NCBI GenBank assembly: GCA_016865895.1
Contig: VGNY01000007.1
Coordinates: 1-39,026 of the forward strand
DNA from: Chloroflexota bacterium
GTDB lineage: Bacteria; Chloroflexota; Dehalococcoidia; GIF9; UBA5629
DNA length: 39,026 bases
Reading direction: 5' to 3'
Shown: positions 1-8,252 of the stretch, one piece after another
Position numbering within the stretch: the first letter of the stretch is position 1
Layout of the letters: the number at the start of each line of letters is the position of its first letter
Position numbers and translations under genes: made by a program
Notes under the pieces: model-generated
What the model saw: the letters and a program-made list of their open reading frames with translations, nothing else
Databases searched by the model: none
What the model was told of the DNA's origin: nothing

Positions 1-14
1 TTAAATATAGGGTA

Positions 15-1451
15 TTATCTTGTTACCTCTTTTACGAGCTTGCCATTAGATGAGATGACCTGAATGTTAAAGGGCATTTGGCCTAAAGCGTGCGTTGAGC
101 AGGATAGGCAAGGGTCGTAGCAGCGAATGGCTACCTCAACTCGGTTGAGTATACCTTCGGTTATTTTATTATCCTTTATATGCGTCTTGGCTACCTCATA
201 TACCGCTTTGTTCATGGCAGCATTGTTGTTGCCTGTGGCTACGATGAGGTTCACCTTTTTTATTTTACCAGTGTTATCTACCCAGTAGTGATGGAATAGA
301 GTGCCCCTTGGTGCTTCTAGGACACCAATGCCCTGCTCATTGTATTCATTTGAAGTGACTATCAGGTCAGTTGAGCATATATCCTTGTCTTCCAGTAGCT
401 GCTGGGTTCTTTCGATAGCATAAAGCAGTTCTATGAGACGGGCATAATGATAATATAGTGAACCTTCTACTATGCCATTGTTGCCCAGTTTCTTGAAATT
501 CTTGAGTTCAGCATTGGCTAAAGGGGTAGATATTCCATCGCTGACGTTAAGTCGGCCAAGGGGGCCAACTCGGTAAATACCTTTGGGATAGCCCAACTTC
601 TTGTAAAACGGGAACTTGAGATAGGACCAATCCTCAACATATTCGCTGATAATATTAAGGTAATTGGAGGGATTGAACTGATTTTCAAGCACTTTTCCTT
701 TTTGGTCAATTAACCTCAGTTTACCATCGTAGAGTTCCAGGTTGTTGTTTTCATCTACCAGTCCAAGATAGCCTGTGGGAAAACTGGCGCAGGTGCATAC
801 AAAGTCATTGTTTTTGTCATAATAGCCCTTTATTATGTCCAGAGCAATCTGGGTATCGGCAATAGCCCAATCTATCTGCTTTAGGAAGTAGTCACGGTAG
901 GTGTTGGACAGAGCTGTATTCATTCCGCCAGGCGTGGCACCGTTGGGATGGACTTTCTTGCCGCCCAACTTTTGAATGATTGTCTGCCCGAAGCTCCGAA
1001 GCTTTACACCTTTGACTGCCAGTTCAGGATTTTCGGCAATCAGCCCTATAACATTTCTTTTTGTTGGGTCGGCATCCATACCGAGAAGTAAATCTGGGCT
1101 GGCCAGATGGAAGAAATGGAGAGCATGGGATTGGATAAATTGCCCCATGTGCATTAATTCGCGTAACAATTTAGCCGGGCGAGTTAGCTCAATGCCTAAA
1201 ATCGCATCGCAGGCTTTAGCTGCAGCCAGATGATGGCTTACCGGGCAGATGCCGCAGATTCTGGGTGTGATTACTGGCATTTCCCAGAAAACCCTACCCT
1301 CGCAGAACTTTTCAAAGCCTCGAAACTGCGTTACATGGAATTTGGCGTCAGCAGCATTACCCGAATCATCTAGTTGTATGGTTACTTTGCCGTGTCCTTC
1401 AATCCGGCTAACCGGGTTTATTTCAATAGTTTTTTTAACTTCAGAAACCAT
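15..1451 (-). CDS. hoxH: [NiFe]-hydrogenase large subunit, HoxH-like (group 3 type)
   Basis: N-terminal [11 protein letters not shown] and C-terminal DPCLSCSTH Ni-binding motifs followed by a C-terminal extension. ATG at 1451 has an AGAGGTG SD; the ORF-track start at 1472 is an upstream TTG. Confidence 0.93.
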   Translation of the reverse strand: MVSEVKKTIEINPVSRIEGHGKVTIQLDDSGNAADAKFHVTQFRGFEKFCEGRVFWEMPVITPRICGICPVSHHLAAAKACDAILGIELTRPAKLLRELMHMGQFIQSHALHFFHLASPDLLLGMDADPTKRNVIGLIAENPELAVKGVKLRSFGQTIIQKLGGKKVHPNGATPGGMNTALSNTYRDYFLKQIDWAIADTQIALDIIKGYYDKNNDFVCTCASFPTGYLGLVDENNNLELYDGKLRLIDQKGKVLENQFNPSNYLNIISEYVEDWSYLKFPFYKKLGYPKGIYRVGPLGRLNVSDGISTPLANAELKNFKKLGNNGIVEGSLYYHYARLIELLYAIERTQQLLEDKDICSTDLIVTSNEYNEQGIGVLEAPRGTLFHHYWVDNTGKIKKVNLIVATGNNNAAMNKAVYEVAKTHIKDNKITEGILNRVEVAIRCYDPCLSCSTHALGQMPFNIQVISSNGKLVKEVTR

Positions 1452-1464
1452 ATCTTCACCTCTT

Positions 1465-2001
1465 TCAATCAAAGCGCATCATCTCACTGGGCAGAACTGG
1501 GATTCTGCCTGCCAGGAGTTCGTTTAGAGCGTATAAGATAGCTTTAGGCTCCGGAGGGCAGCCTGGAACATAGCAGTCCACCTTTACTACATGATTTGCT
1601 GGTTTTACCTGGTCCAAGAGTGCTGGGACACCGGGCGGGCGAGGTATCTTACCCTTGTAGGTGCTCTCGGTCTCGATATATCCACGTCTGAGAACATCTT
1701 CTTTGTCGAAAGTGCTGCGCATGGCGCATACACCTCCGAAGCAGGCGCAATCACCCCAGGCCATCAGTATCTTGCAGTTAGCTCTCAAGTGTTTCAGTGT
1801 CTCCTCCTCTTCGGTATTGCCAACGGAACCTTCTACTATACCGACATCTACCGATGAAAACTCTTTTATATCGGTTACGGGAGTCCTGGTGAATTCAACG
1901 ACTTTGGCTAGCTCAATTATTGCCTCATCGATATCCAAGAATGACATGTGACAGCCAGCACAGCTTTCCAACCACACTGTAGCTACTTTGACCTTTGCCA
2001 T
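1465..2001 (-). CDS. hoxY: [NiFe]-hydrogenase small subunit, HoxY-like (short, proximal cluster only)
   Basis: [18 protein letters not shown] and VPGCPPEP motifs; 178 aa; immediately upstream of hoxH. Confidence 0.92.
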   Translation of the reverse strand: MAKVKVATVWLESCAGCHMSFLDIDEAIIELAKVVEFTRTPVTDIKEFSSVDVGIVEGSVGNTEEEETLKHLRANCKILMAWGDCACFGGVCAMRSTFDKEDVLRRGYIETESTYKGKIPRPPGVPALLDQVKPANHVVKVDCYVPGCPPEPKAILYALNELLAGRIPVLPSEMMRFD

Positions 2002-2013
2002 GTGATTAACTCC

Positions 2014-4017
2014 TTATTTTCGATTACTATTTTTTATATGTTTTGCGATATCGCGTAATATTTCTGAATCTGTCTTGATGCCATCAGGCGGTTTGATGAG
2101 GCGCGAAGTTGATTTGACTACACCGTCCAGAGTACTGTATTTTCCGCCTACTTCTGTCCAGATTGGCGATGGCAATACTACATTGACTTTCGACATTGGA
2201 GGTGAGAAATAGCTGGACTGAACAACTATAAACTCTATTTCCTTGCGAAGGTGTGGTAATTCTGCCGAGTCAATATAGTCATCAGCTAAGAGTATATATA
2301 AAGCCTTTACGCCGTTTTTGGTCAAGTTCTTAATAATAGATTGCGATGGGTTGGCTACTCCCATATCCCAGGCCCCACGGCTATTTCCCTTAGGCTTTAG
2401 GGATATGATTTTTGGCTTTCCACTGCTTTGGCTTTCAGAAACAGCCGCTAGGTTAAGGAGGGCTGTTATAAGCCCTGGGTTTCGCTGTTGCAGAATGCCT
2501 TCACCGTAGATGATGATGCTGTGTTGAGCCTTGATGAGCATCTCAGCAGCCTCAAGAAAGTCGTCAGCACCAATCCCAGCTTGTTCACTGCCTTGCTTTA
2601 CATTAATGTCCTTAAGGGAAGCTGCTGTTTTCTTCGCCTGTGCAGAGCCTTTTTTAGGACCTTTATCAATGGTGGCTTTAGTCAGGATGTTTAGAGCCAA
2701 AGCCTCCTTACCTTCTTTTGGTTTCAACCATAGAGTCGAGTGATAAACGAAGGCATTTTGCGTTTGGTCGATAACGATAAGTTTTGCCTTGTTTTGCCTT
2801 GCTGCTCGGGCGATATAAGAACCAGCTATAGGGTGGCTTTTAAGCGGATTGGCACCTACTACGAGTATACAATCAGCCTTGAGTATTTCCTCTAGTGAGG
2901 TCTCGATGTTCAGCCCAGCCGTCGCTTGGTAAGTCTTGGTGCCTTGGATAATGGCTCTGTAGATATCTCCGTCGAGAGTATCGATTAGCTCACTGCCAAT
3001 GGTCACGGTGATGAATTCCTTAAAAGCCTTGAGGGACTCGTTGCTAGCTTGGCTTGATGCTATGCCAGCTATGCTGTTATCGCCGTATCGTGCCTTCAAT
3101 TCTGCAAGCTTTTTAGCTGTTATATCTATGGCTTCACTTAAAGGTCGGGATTCGAGCTTACCACGGCCGTTTCTTACCAGTGCTGTATCGATTCTTTTGT
3201 TATTTTTGTACAATGGAGCGAAACGTCCTTTGTGGCAAAGTATGCCGCGTTTGTCTATGAGGTCAGGACTATCAATTTTTACGAGCCTGTTATCCTTGAC
3301 TAGTGCCTCAATTTGACAACCAACACCGCATATTGGGCATATGCTGCTTACCTTTTGGCATTCCTCTGGTTTACCCTTGTAGGCGCTCGTTTTAGAGAAA
3401 ATTGCGCCGGTAGGGCAAGCTTGAAAGCAAGCTCCGCAAGAAATGCAGGATGAGTTACCTAGAGGTTGATTAAGGTCAGCTACAACCGTGTCCTTCCAGC
3501 CGCGGTTGCCAAAATCTAGTGTATGCATACCAACAATTTCATCACATGTTCTGATACATCTACCGCATAAAATACAGCGATTGTGGTCAATAACCAGGTA
3601 ATCGTTTACTGAGTCTACTGGCAGAGCAGGCCAGGAATATGGATAACGGGCATTGTCCATCTGGTACTTATAAGCAAGGCTCTGCAGTTCACAATCGCCG
3701 CTGGCTACACATTGAGCGCACAGGTGGTTGCGTTCGGTGAACATCAGTTCCAAGATGAGGCGGCGGTACTTCTCCAGCTTTTCGTTATGTGTCTGTATCA
3801 CCAACCCATCCCGCGCTGGATAAGTACAGGCGGGCACTGGTCGTCTCTCTCTTTCGATTTCGACTACGCAGAGGCGACAAGCGCCGACATCGCTCAATCC
3901 CTTGTAGTGACAGAGTGTGGGCAAATCAATACCGTTAATCTGGCAGATGTCGAGAACGGTATCACCCTCCCTGCCTTTAACCTGTTTACCATTGATTGTT
4001 AGAGTTATCTCTTTCAT
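2014..4017 (-). CDS. hoxU: HoxU/NuoG-like protein: 2Fe-2S, His-Cys cluster, 2x[4Fe-4S] plus degenerate molybdopterin-oxidoreductase-like C-terminal domain
   Basis: CxxC 2Fe-2S N-terminus, CAQCVASGDCELQ, CILCGRCIRTC, CISCGACFQACP, CPICGVGC...GILCHKG, then a NuoG-like domain; 667 aa. Confidence 0.85.
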   Translation of the reverse strand: MKEITLTINGKQVKGREGDTVLDICQINGIDLPTLCHYKGLSDVGACRLCVVEIERERRPVPACTYPARDGLVIQTHNEKLEKYRRLILELMFTERNHLCAQCVASGDCELQSLAYKYQMDNARYPYSWPALPVDSVNDYLVIDHNRCILCGRCIRTCDEIVGMHTLDFGNRGWKDTVVADLNQPLGNSSCISCGACFQACPTGAIFSKTSAYKGKPEECQKVSSICPICGVGCQIEALVKDNRLVKIDSPDLIDKRGILCHKGRFAPLYKNNKRIDTALVRNGRGKLESRPLSEAIDITAKKLAELKARYGDNSIAGIASSQASNESLKAFKEFITVTIGSELIDTLDGDIYRAIIQGTKTYQATAGLNIETSLEEILKADCILVVGANPLKSHPIAGSYIARAARQNKAKLIVIDQTQNAFVYHSTLWLKPKEGKEALALNILTKATIDKGPKKGSAQAKKTAASLKDINVKQGSEQAGIGADDFLEAAEMLIKAQHSIIIYGEGILQQRNPGLITALLNLAAVSESQSSGKPKIISLKPKGNSRGAWDMGVANPSQSIIKNLTKNGVKALYILLADDYIDSAELPHLRKEIEFIVVQSSYFSPPMSKVNVVLPSPIWTEVGGKYSTLDGVVKSTSRLIKPPDGIKTDSEILRDIAKHIKNSNRK

Positions 4018-4019
4018 GT

Positions 4020-7000
4020 CTACTCTCCTACCTCAAGGTCACATCTTAGACATCGGCTGGCTTCTTCTCTCGCCTCCTTAACACTGTAGGGCAAGACCAC
4101 CTCTTTAAAGGAAGCCTTTTTATCGGCGGTGGCAATCTCGGCAATCTTTATTCGATGTCTTTCCTTAAGCTCTTCTTCAGTAGGCATCACAGAGGGGACT
4201 GCTATGGGCTCGTAGCCGTTTCGTTCTACCAGTGGTGAAAGCTCCTCACCTCGAAGGAATCTCTTTATGGAGCAGGCTGCCCTTTGGCCAGTAGCGATCG
4301 CTTCAATTACAGTCGCTGCGCCTGTAACGGCGTCTCCCCCAGCGAAAACTCCCTTGCGACCCGTAGCAAGGGTTCTGGGGTCAGCTACTATTGTTCCTCC
4401 CCTCGCGGTGCCGATTCCATCGCCTTTCAGAAATGAGGTATCTGGTCTTTGACCTGTAGCCTCGATCAGTGTATCAAAATCCATTTTGTATTCAGATCCT
4501 TCTTTTGGATATGGGGTCTTTCTTCCGCTCGTGTCAAACTCCTTTAATTCCATGCGGACACATTCAAGTCCGGCTACCTTGCCATCCTTGCCTAATACTT
4601 TAGTTGGGGCTGTCAGGCAGTGAATCTGAATACCCTCTTCTTCAGCAGATGCTATTTCTTCGACTATGGCTGGCATGTCCTTCTTTTCACGACGATATAG
4701 TATGTGAACTTCTTTAGCCCCTTTTCGCAAGGCTACCCTTGCTGCGTCGACGGCAGAATTACCACCACCGACGACCGCCACCTTTTGTCCTACCTTTATG
4801 TCTTTCCCCAAGCTTATTTCTCTCAGAAAATCAATAGCGTCATATACCTCTTTCAATTCCTCACCCGGGATTTTCATTTTGTCTCCCTTGTGAGCGCCGG
4901 TGGCGATGAACACTGCTTGGTACCCAGCTTTCAACAGCGATTCGACATCATCAACACGATTGTTCAATCTTATATCGACCCCGAGCTTTTCCACGGTTTC
5001 AATTTCTCTCTTGAGTATTTGTTTGGGGAGGCGGTATTCAGGTATGCCAACTGCTAACATTCCTCCAGCTACAGGCAGAGCTTCAAGAACTGTGACCTGA
5101 TATCCCTCTTGAGCAAGGTCCCAGGCTGCTGACAATCCGGCTGGCCCTGCGCCGATAATAGCGACCTTCTCCTTTTTGCGTTCCTTGATCTTGGGAATAT
5201 ATTCAAGTCCGTGCTCGAAAGCGTAGTCAGTAGCAGCTCTTTTGAGATGTCTGATGGCAACTGGGTCATCTATCTGACCTCGTCGGCATTTGCTTTCACA
5301 TGGGTGGTTACACACCCGTCCGACGCTAAAGGGGAAGGGCAGCCTCTGTATAATCAAGCGATAGGCCTGCTCGAATTTTCCTTCCTTAATGAGAACGACA
5401 TATCCTGGGACATCGAGCCCTACAGGACAGGTATGTTGGCATGGTGCTTTGAGTAAGGCCTGGCAGACTGCAGCTGGGCATTTTTTGTCTATGATATGAG
5501 CTTCATATTCCTGTCTAAAGTGGCGCAGTGTAGTCAGGACCGGATTAGGTGCTGTCTGCCCTAAACCACAGATAGAAGCAGAGCCAACCATTTCGGCTAA
5601 TTCCTCTAATGTAGTGAGGTCTTCCATGGTGCCTTTGCCATCTGTGATCTTAGTTAGAAGCTCCAGCATCTTTGGAATCCCTGCCCGGCAAGGAGTGCAT
5701 TTACCGCAGGACTCGTCTCTCGTGAATTGGAGGAAGAACTTGGCGACATCATTGACCATGCAGCTATCCTCATCCATGACTACAAGTCCACCTGAGCCCA
5801 TAATTGCTCCTAAAGCAGTGACGGCCTCGTAGTCGACAGGGGTGTTCAGGTGTTCGATCGGGATGACACCCCCGGATGGACCACCTATCTGCACTGCCTT
5901 GTATTTTTTCCCCTGTGGTATACCGCCGCCGATGTCAAACACAATCTTTCCTAGGCTAGTGCCCAGTGGAACTTCAACCAACCCGGTGTTGTTTACCTTC
6001 CCTACCAAACATAGTGTCTTTGTGCCTTTACTTCTTTCGGTGCCGACACTTCCGAACCATTCGGCCCCTTTCCAGATTATCTGTGGGATATTCGACCAAG
6101 TCTCTACATTGTTAAGCGTGGTTGGTCTACCGAAAAGCCCTTTGTTGGCTGGGAATGGTGGTCGCTGGCGTGGGTTTCCTCGTTTTCCTTCGATTGAGAT
6201 TAAGAGAGCAGTTTCCTCTCCACAAACAAAGGCACCAGCACCTGGGAATATATCTAGATCGAATTGGAAGCCAGTACCCAGTATATTTTTTCCTAGAAGG
6301 CCATATTCTCGGGCCTGGGTTATAGCATGGTTCAATGTCTCGATAGCAAGGGGGTATTCAGCGCGGACATATGCATAGCCTTGCCGCACATTGCCTATGG
6401 CATAAGCTCCTATTGCCATTCCCTCAATTATTGAGTGTGGATTTCCTTCTAAAACGGCACGGTTCATATAGGCACCCGGGTCTCCTTCATCACCATTACA
6501 GACAACGTATTTCTCATCGCCTGGGGCACTGCGAACAAACGACCACTTCGTGGATGTAGGGAAACCTGCTCCTCCACGTCCTCTTAAGGCAGCTCGTCCG
6601 ATCTCTTCGATGACTTCCTCTGGCTTCATTTTAGTGAGAGCCTTGGCCAATGCTTGATAGCCATCCCTGGCAATATATTCTTCTATATTCATCGGGTTGA
6701 GGTCTTGGTTATGCATAATCCTTATCTCTTGTAGCTTGATCAACGGGTCATCGGTGTTTAGCTTCCATTCCTCTACCACTTTACTGCGAACAAGATGTTG
6801 CTCAACAACATTAGGGACTTTATCATCAGTGAGGTCATAGTAGGTAGTTTTCCCGTCCGAAGGATGGACAACTGTGACTACTGGTTCTCGATCACACAAC
6901 CCGATGCACGCTGCTTTTAACACAGTGACATCTGGTAATTTGCGGTCTTTGACCTCTCGTTGAAAAGCTTCAAGTACCTTGTTTGCTCCTGAAGATATGC

Positions 7001-7112
7001 CACATGTTCCAAGATGAACCTTAACTTGGATCTTCCTTTCTTGTCCCGATAGTCTATCACGGATTTTGTCTCTAAACTTCGTAAGTTCTTCTACAGATGC
7101 AAGTGGTTTCAT
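4020..7112 (-). CDS. hoxF: NuoF/HoxF-like NADH-binding subunit fused to GltD/NfnB-like FAD-NAD(P) oxidoreductase
   Basis: NuoF signatures (GRGGAGFPTSTKW, CNGDEGDPGAYMNR, ESCGKCTPCRAGIPKM); then DPD-type Fe-S domain (CQHTCPVG, RVCNHPCESKCRRG) and two Rossmann motifs (AIIGAGPAGLSAA, AVVGGGNSAVDAAR); 1030 aa. Confidence 0.92.
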   Translation of the reverse strand: MKPLASVEELTKFRDKIRDRLSGQERKIQVKVHLGTCGISSGANKVLEAFQREVKDRKLPDVTVLKAACIGLCDREPVVTVVHPSDGKTTYYDLTDDKVPNVVEQHLVRSKVVEEWKLNTDDPLIKLQEIRIMHNQDLNPMNIEEYIARDGYQALAKALTKMKPEEVIEEIGRAALRGRGGAGFPTSTKWSFVRSAPGDEKYVVCNGDEGDPGAYMNRAVLEGNPHSIIEGMAIGAYAIGNVRQGYAYVRAEYPLAIETLNHAITQAREYGLLGKNILGTGFQFDLDIFPGAGAFVCGEETALLISIEGKRGNPRQRPPFPANKGLFGRPTTLNNVETWSNIPQIIWKGAEWFGSVGTERSKGTKTLCLVGKVNNTGLVEVPLGTSLGKIVFDIGGGIPQGKKYKAVQIGGPSGGVIPIEHLNTPVDYEAVTALGAIMGSGGLVVMDEDSCMVNDVAKFFLQFTRDESCGKCTPCRAGIPKMLELLTKITDGKGTMEDLTTLEELAEMVGSASICGLGQTAPNPVLTTLRHFRQEYEAHIIDKKCPAAVCQALLKAPCQHTCPVGLDVPGYVVLIKEGKFEQAYRLIIQRLPFPFSVGRVCNHPCESKCRRGQIDDPVAIRHLKRAATDYAFEHGLEYIPKIKERKKEKVAIIGAGPAGLSAAWDLAQEGYQVTVLEALPVAGGMLAVGIPEYRLPKQILKREIETVEKLGVDIRLNNRVDDVESLLKAGYQAVFIATGAHKGDKMKIPGEELKEVYDAIDFLREISLGKDIKVGQKVAVVGGGNSAVDAARVALRKGAKEVHILYRREKKDMPAIVEEIASAEEEGIQIHCLTAPTKVLGKDGKVAGLECVRMELKEFDTSGRKTPYPKEGSEYKMDFDTLIEATGQRPDTSFLKGDGIGTARGGTIVADPRTLATGRKGVFAGGDAVTGAATVIEAIATGQRAACSIKRFLRGEELSPLVERNGYEPIAVPSVMPTEEELKERHRIKIAEIATADKKASFKEVVLPYSVKEAREEASRCLRCDLEVGE

Positions 7113-7121
7113 CCTATTCTC

Positions 7122-7640
7122 CTATCGATATGAACTCAGGATTTCTTTTAGCTGGCTAGGTTTTACCTTTCGATGAACATTCTCCCTTATAGCCATTACC
7201 GGAGATAGCCCACAGCAGCCGATACATCTTACCATCTGTAGGGAGAATTTACCGTCGGGTGTAGTCCCACCAGACTCAAGGCCGAGGTCTTTCTTCAGAA
7301 CATCAAGAATCCTCTGCCCCCCTTTAACATAACAACTGGTGCCCAAGCAGACCTGAATTACATACTTACCCTTTGGCACCATTGAGAAGAAGGAGTAAAA
7401 ACTCGTTATGCCGTACAATTCGCTCAGGGGGATTCTCATTTCTTTAGAGATAGCTTCTAGGATTTCGGGTGGCAGGTAACCGATAAGTTCTTGAATTTGC
7501 TGTAGTACCCGAATTGGAGCTCCGGCCTGCCCGTTGGTGGCTTCAACTATTTTTCTGATTTGCTGTAGTGTCTTCTCATTAATCTTCTTGCTTGTTTTTC
7601 CTTGCGATAGCGCGACTATGTTTGCTTGTTTCAAGGTCAC
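7122..7640 (-). CDS. hoxE: NuoE/HoxE-like thioredoxin-fold [2Fe-2S] subunit
   Basis: CLGTSCYVKGG and CIGCCGLSPV motifs; first gene of the hox operon with an AAGGAGGTGA SD. Confidence 0.92.
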   Translation of the reverse strand: MTLKQANIVALSQGKTSKKINEKTLQQIRKIVEATNGQAGAPIRVLQQIQELIGYLPPEILEAISKEMRIPLSELYGITSFYSFFSMVPKGKYVIQVCLGTSCYVKGGQRILDVLKKDLGLESGGTTPDGKFSLQMVRCIGCCGLSPVMAIRENVHRKVKPSQLKEILSSYR

Positions 7641-7850
7641 CTCCTTATGATGTAGTTGAAGTCCAGGAAACCGGTTCTTATTTTGAGTGTGTTAGCTCTA
7701 CCCACAACTTTTCTGTTTGAATGTGACCGGTAATATCATTTACTCTACTAGCACAATATAACAATTTTCTAAAGTATATCGCATCGTTCTTTTTCTCTAT
7801 TTTCGATAAGACTTTAGCTGCGTCATGAGGTAATGGATAGTTAGCTAATC

Positions 7851-7867
7851 AGCATGTACTACATGCT
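7851..7867. promoter_or_regulatory. Perfect 17-bp palindrome AGCATGTA-C-TACATGCT; candidate operator
   Basis: 8-bp perfect inverted repeat with a 1-nt centre, just downstream of the predicted minus-strand promoter. Confidence 0.5.
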
Positions 7868-7891
7868 ACTATTCTAAGGCTAAACCGACAA

Positions 7892-7920
7892 ATTATATCA
7901 TATGGCAAATTTGGCTACAA
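7892..7920 (-). promoter_or_regulatory. Candidate sigma70 promoter for the hox operon (minus strand TTGTAG-N17-TATAAT)
   Basis: Reverse complement of 7892-7897 is TATAAT; 7915-7920 reads TTGTAG on minus; 17-nt spacer. Confidence 0.45.
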
Positions 7921-8102
7921 AGAGTCTCCGATGGAATTGATAGACAAGGTTTACACCCAGGGCGAATTAGCACACCTCCATAAATGTTCGTCCGTTTGAG
8001 TGGCCTGTTTTGATACTTGCTTCCAACGAAAACCCACCCCATTTCCTTGAAGAGTAATAGGCAAAATTGCTAATTTTTCCGAATAGCCATAGGTAAAATA
8101 GC

Positions 8103-8131
8103 TTGTTTCTTTGGACGACAACGGGTATAAT
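8103..8131 (+). promoter_or_regulatory. Candidate sigma70 promoter for the mvh-like operon (TTGTTT-N17-TATAAT)
   Basis: TTGTTT at 8103-8108 and perfect TATAAT at 8126-8131, 17-nt spacer. Confidence 0.45.
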
Positions 8132-8252
8132 TGCCACGGCAGATTTTTGCCTGATAGCAATGGTGAACCCAGAGATTTTTCTGCTGTATTCTGATTGATA
8201 TACTATCTGATATATTTCTTGTAAAATTTCATTTCTAGTAAGGAGGTTTAAT

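Noticed and set aside
518-709. Short ORFs in the supplied track lying inside or antisense to larger genes (for example 518-709, 976-1233, 1249-1527, 38815-39006)
   Set aside because: They overlap genes with clear family motifs, have atypical composition and lack convincing SD sites; treated as spurious.
2014-4017. Possibility that the HoxU/NuoG-like protein is a formate dehydrogenase (formate hydrogenlyase-type system)
   Set aside because: The region where FDH has Cys/Sec-HGP reads LDGDIYRAI, with no catalytic Cys or in-frame TGA, and the protein is too short for a full bis-MGD enzyme.
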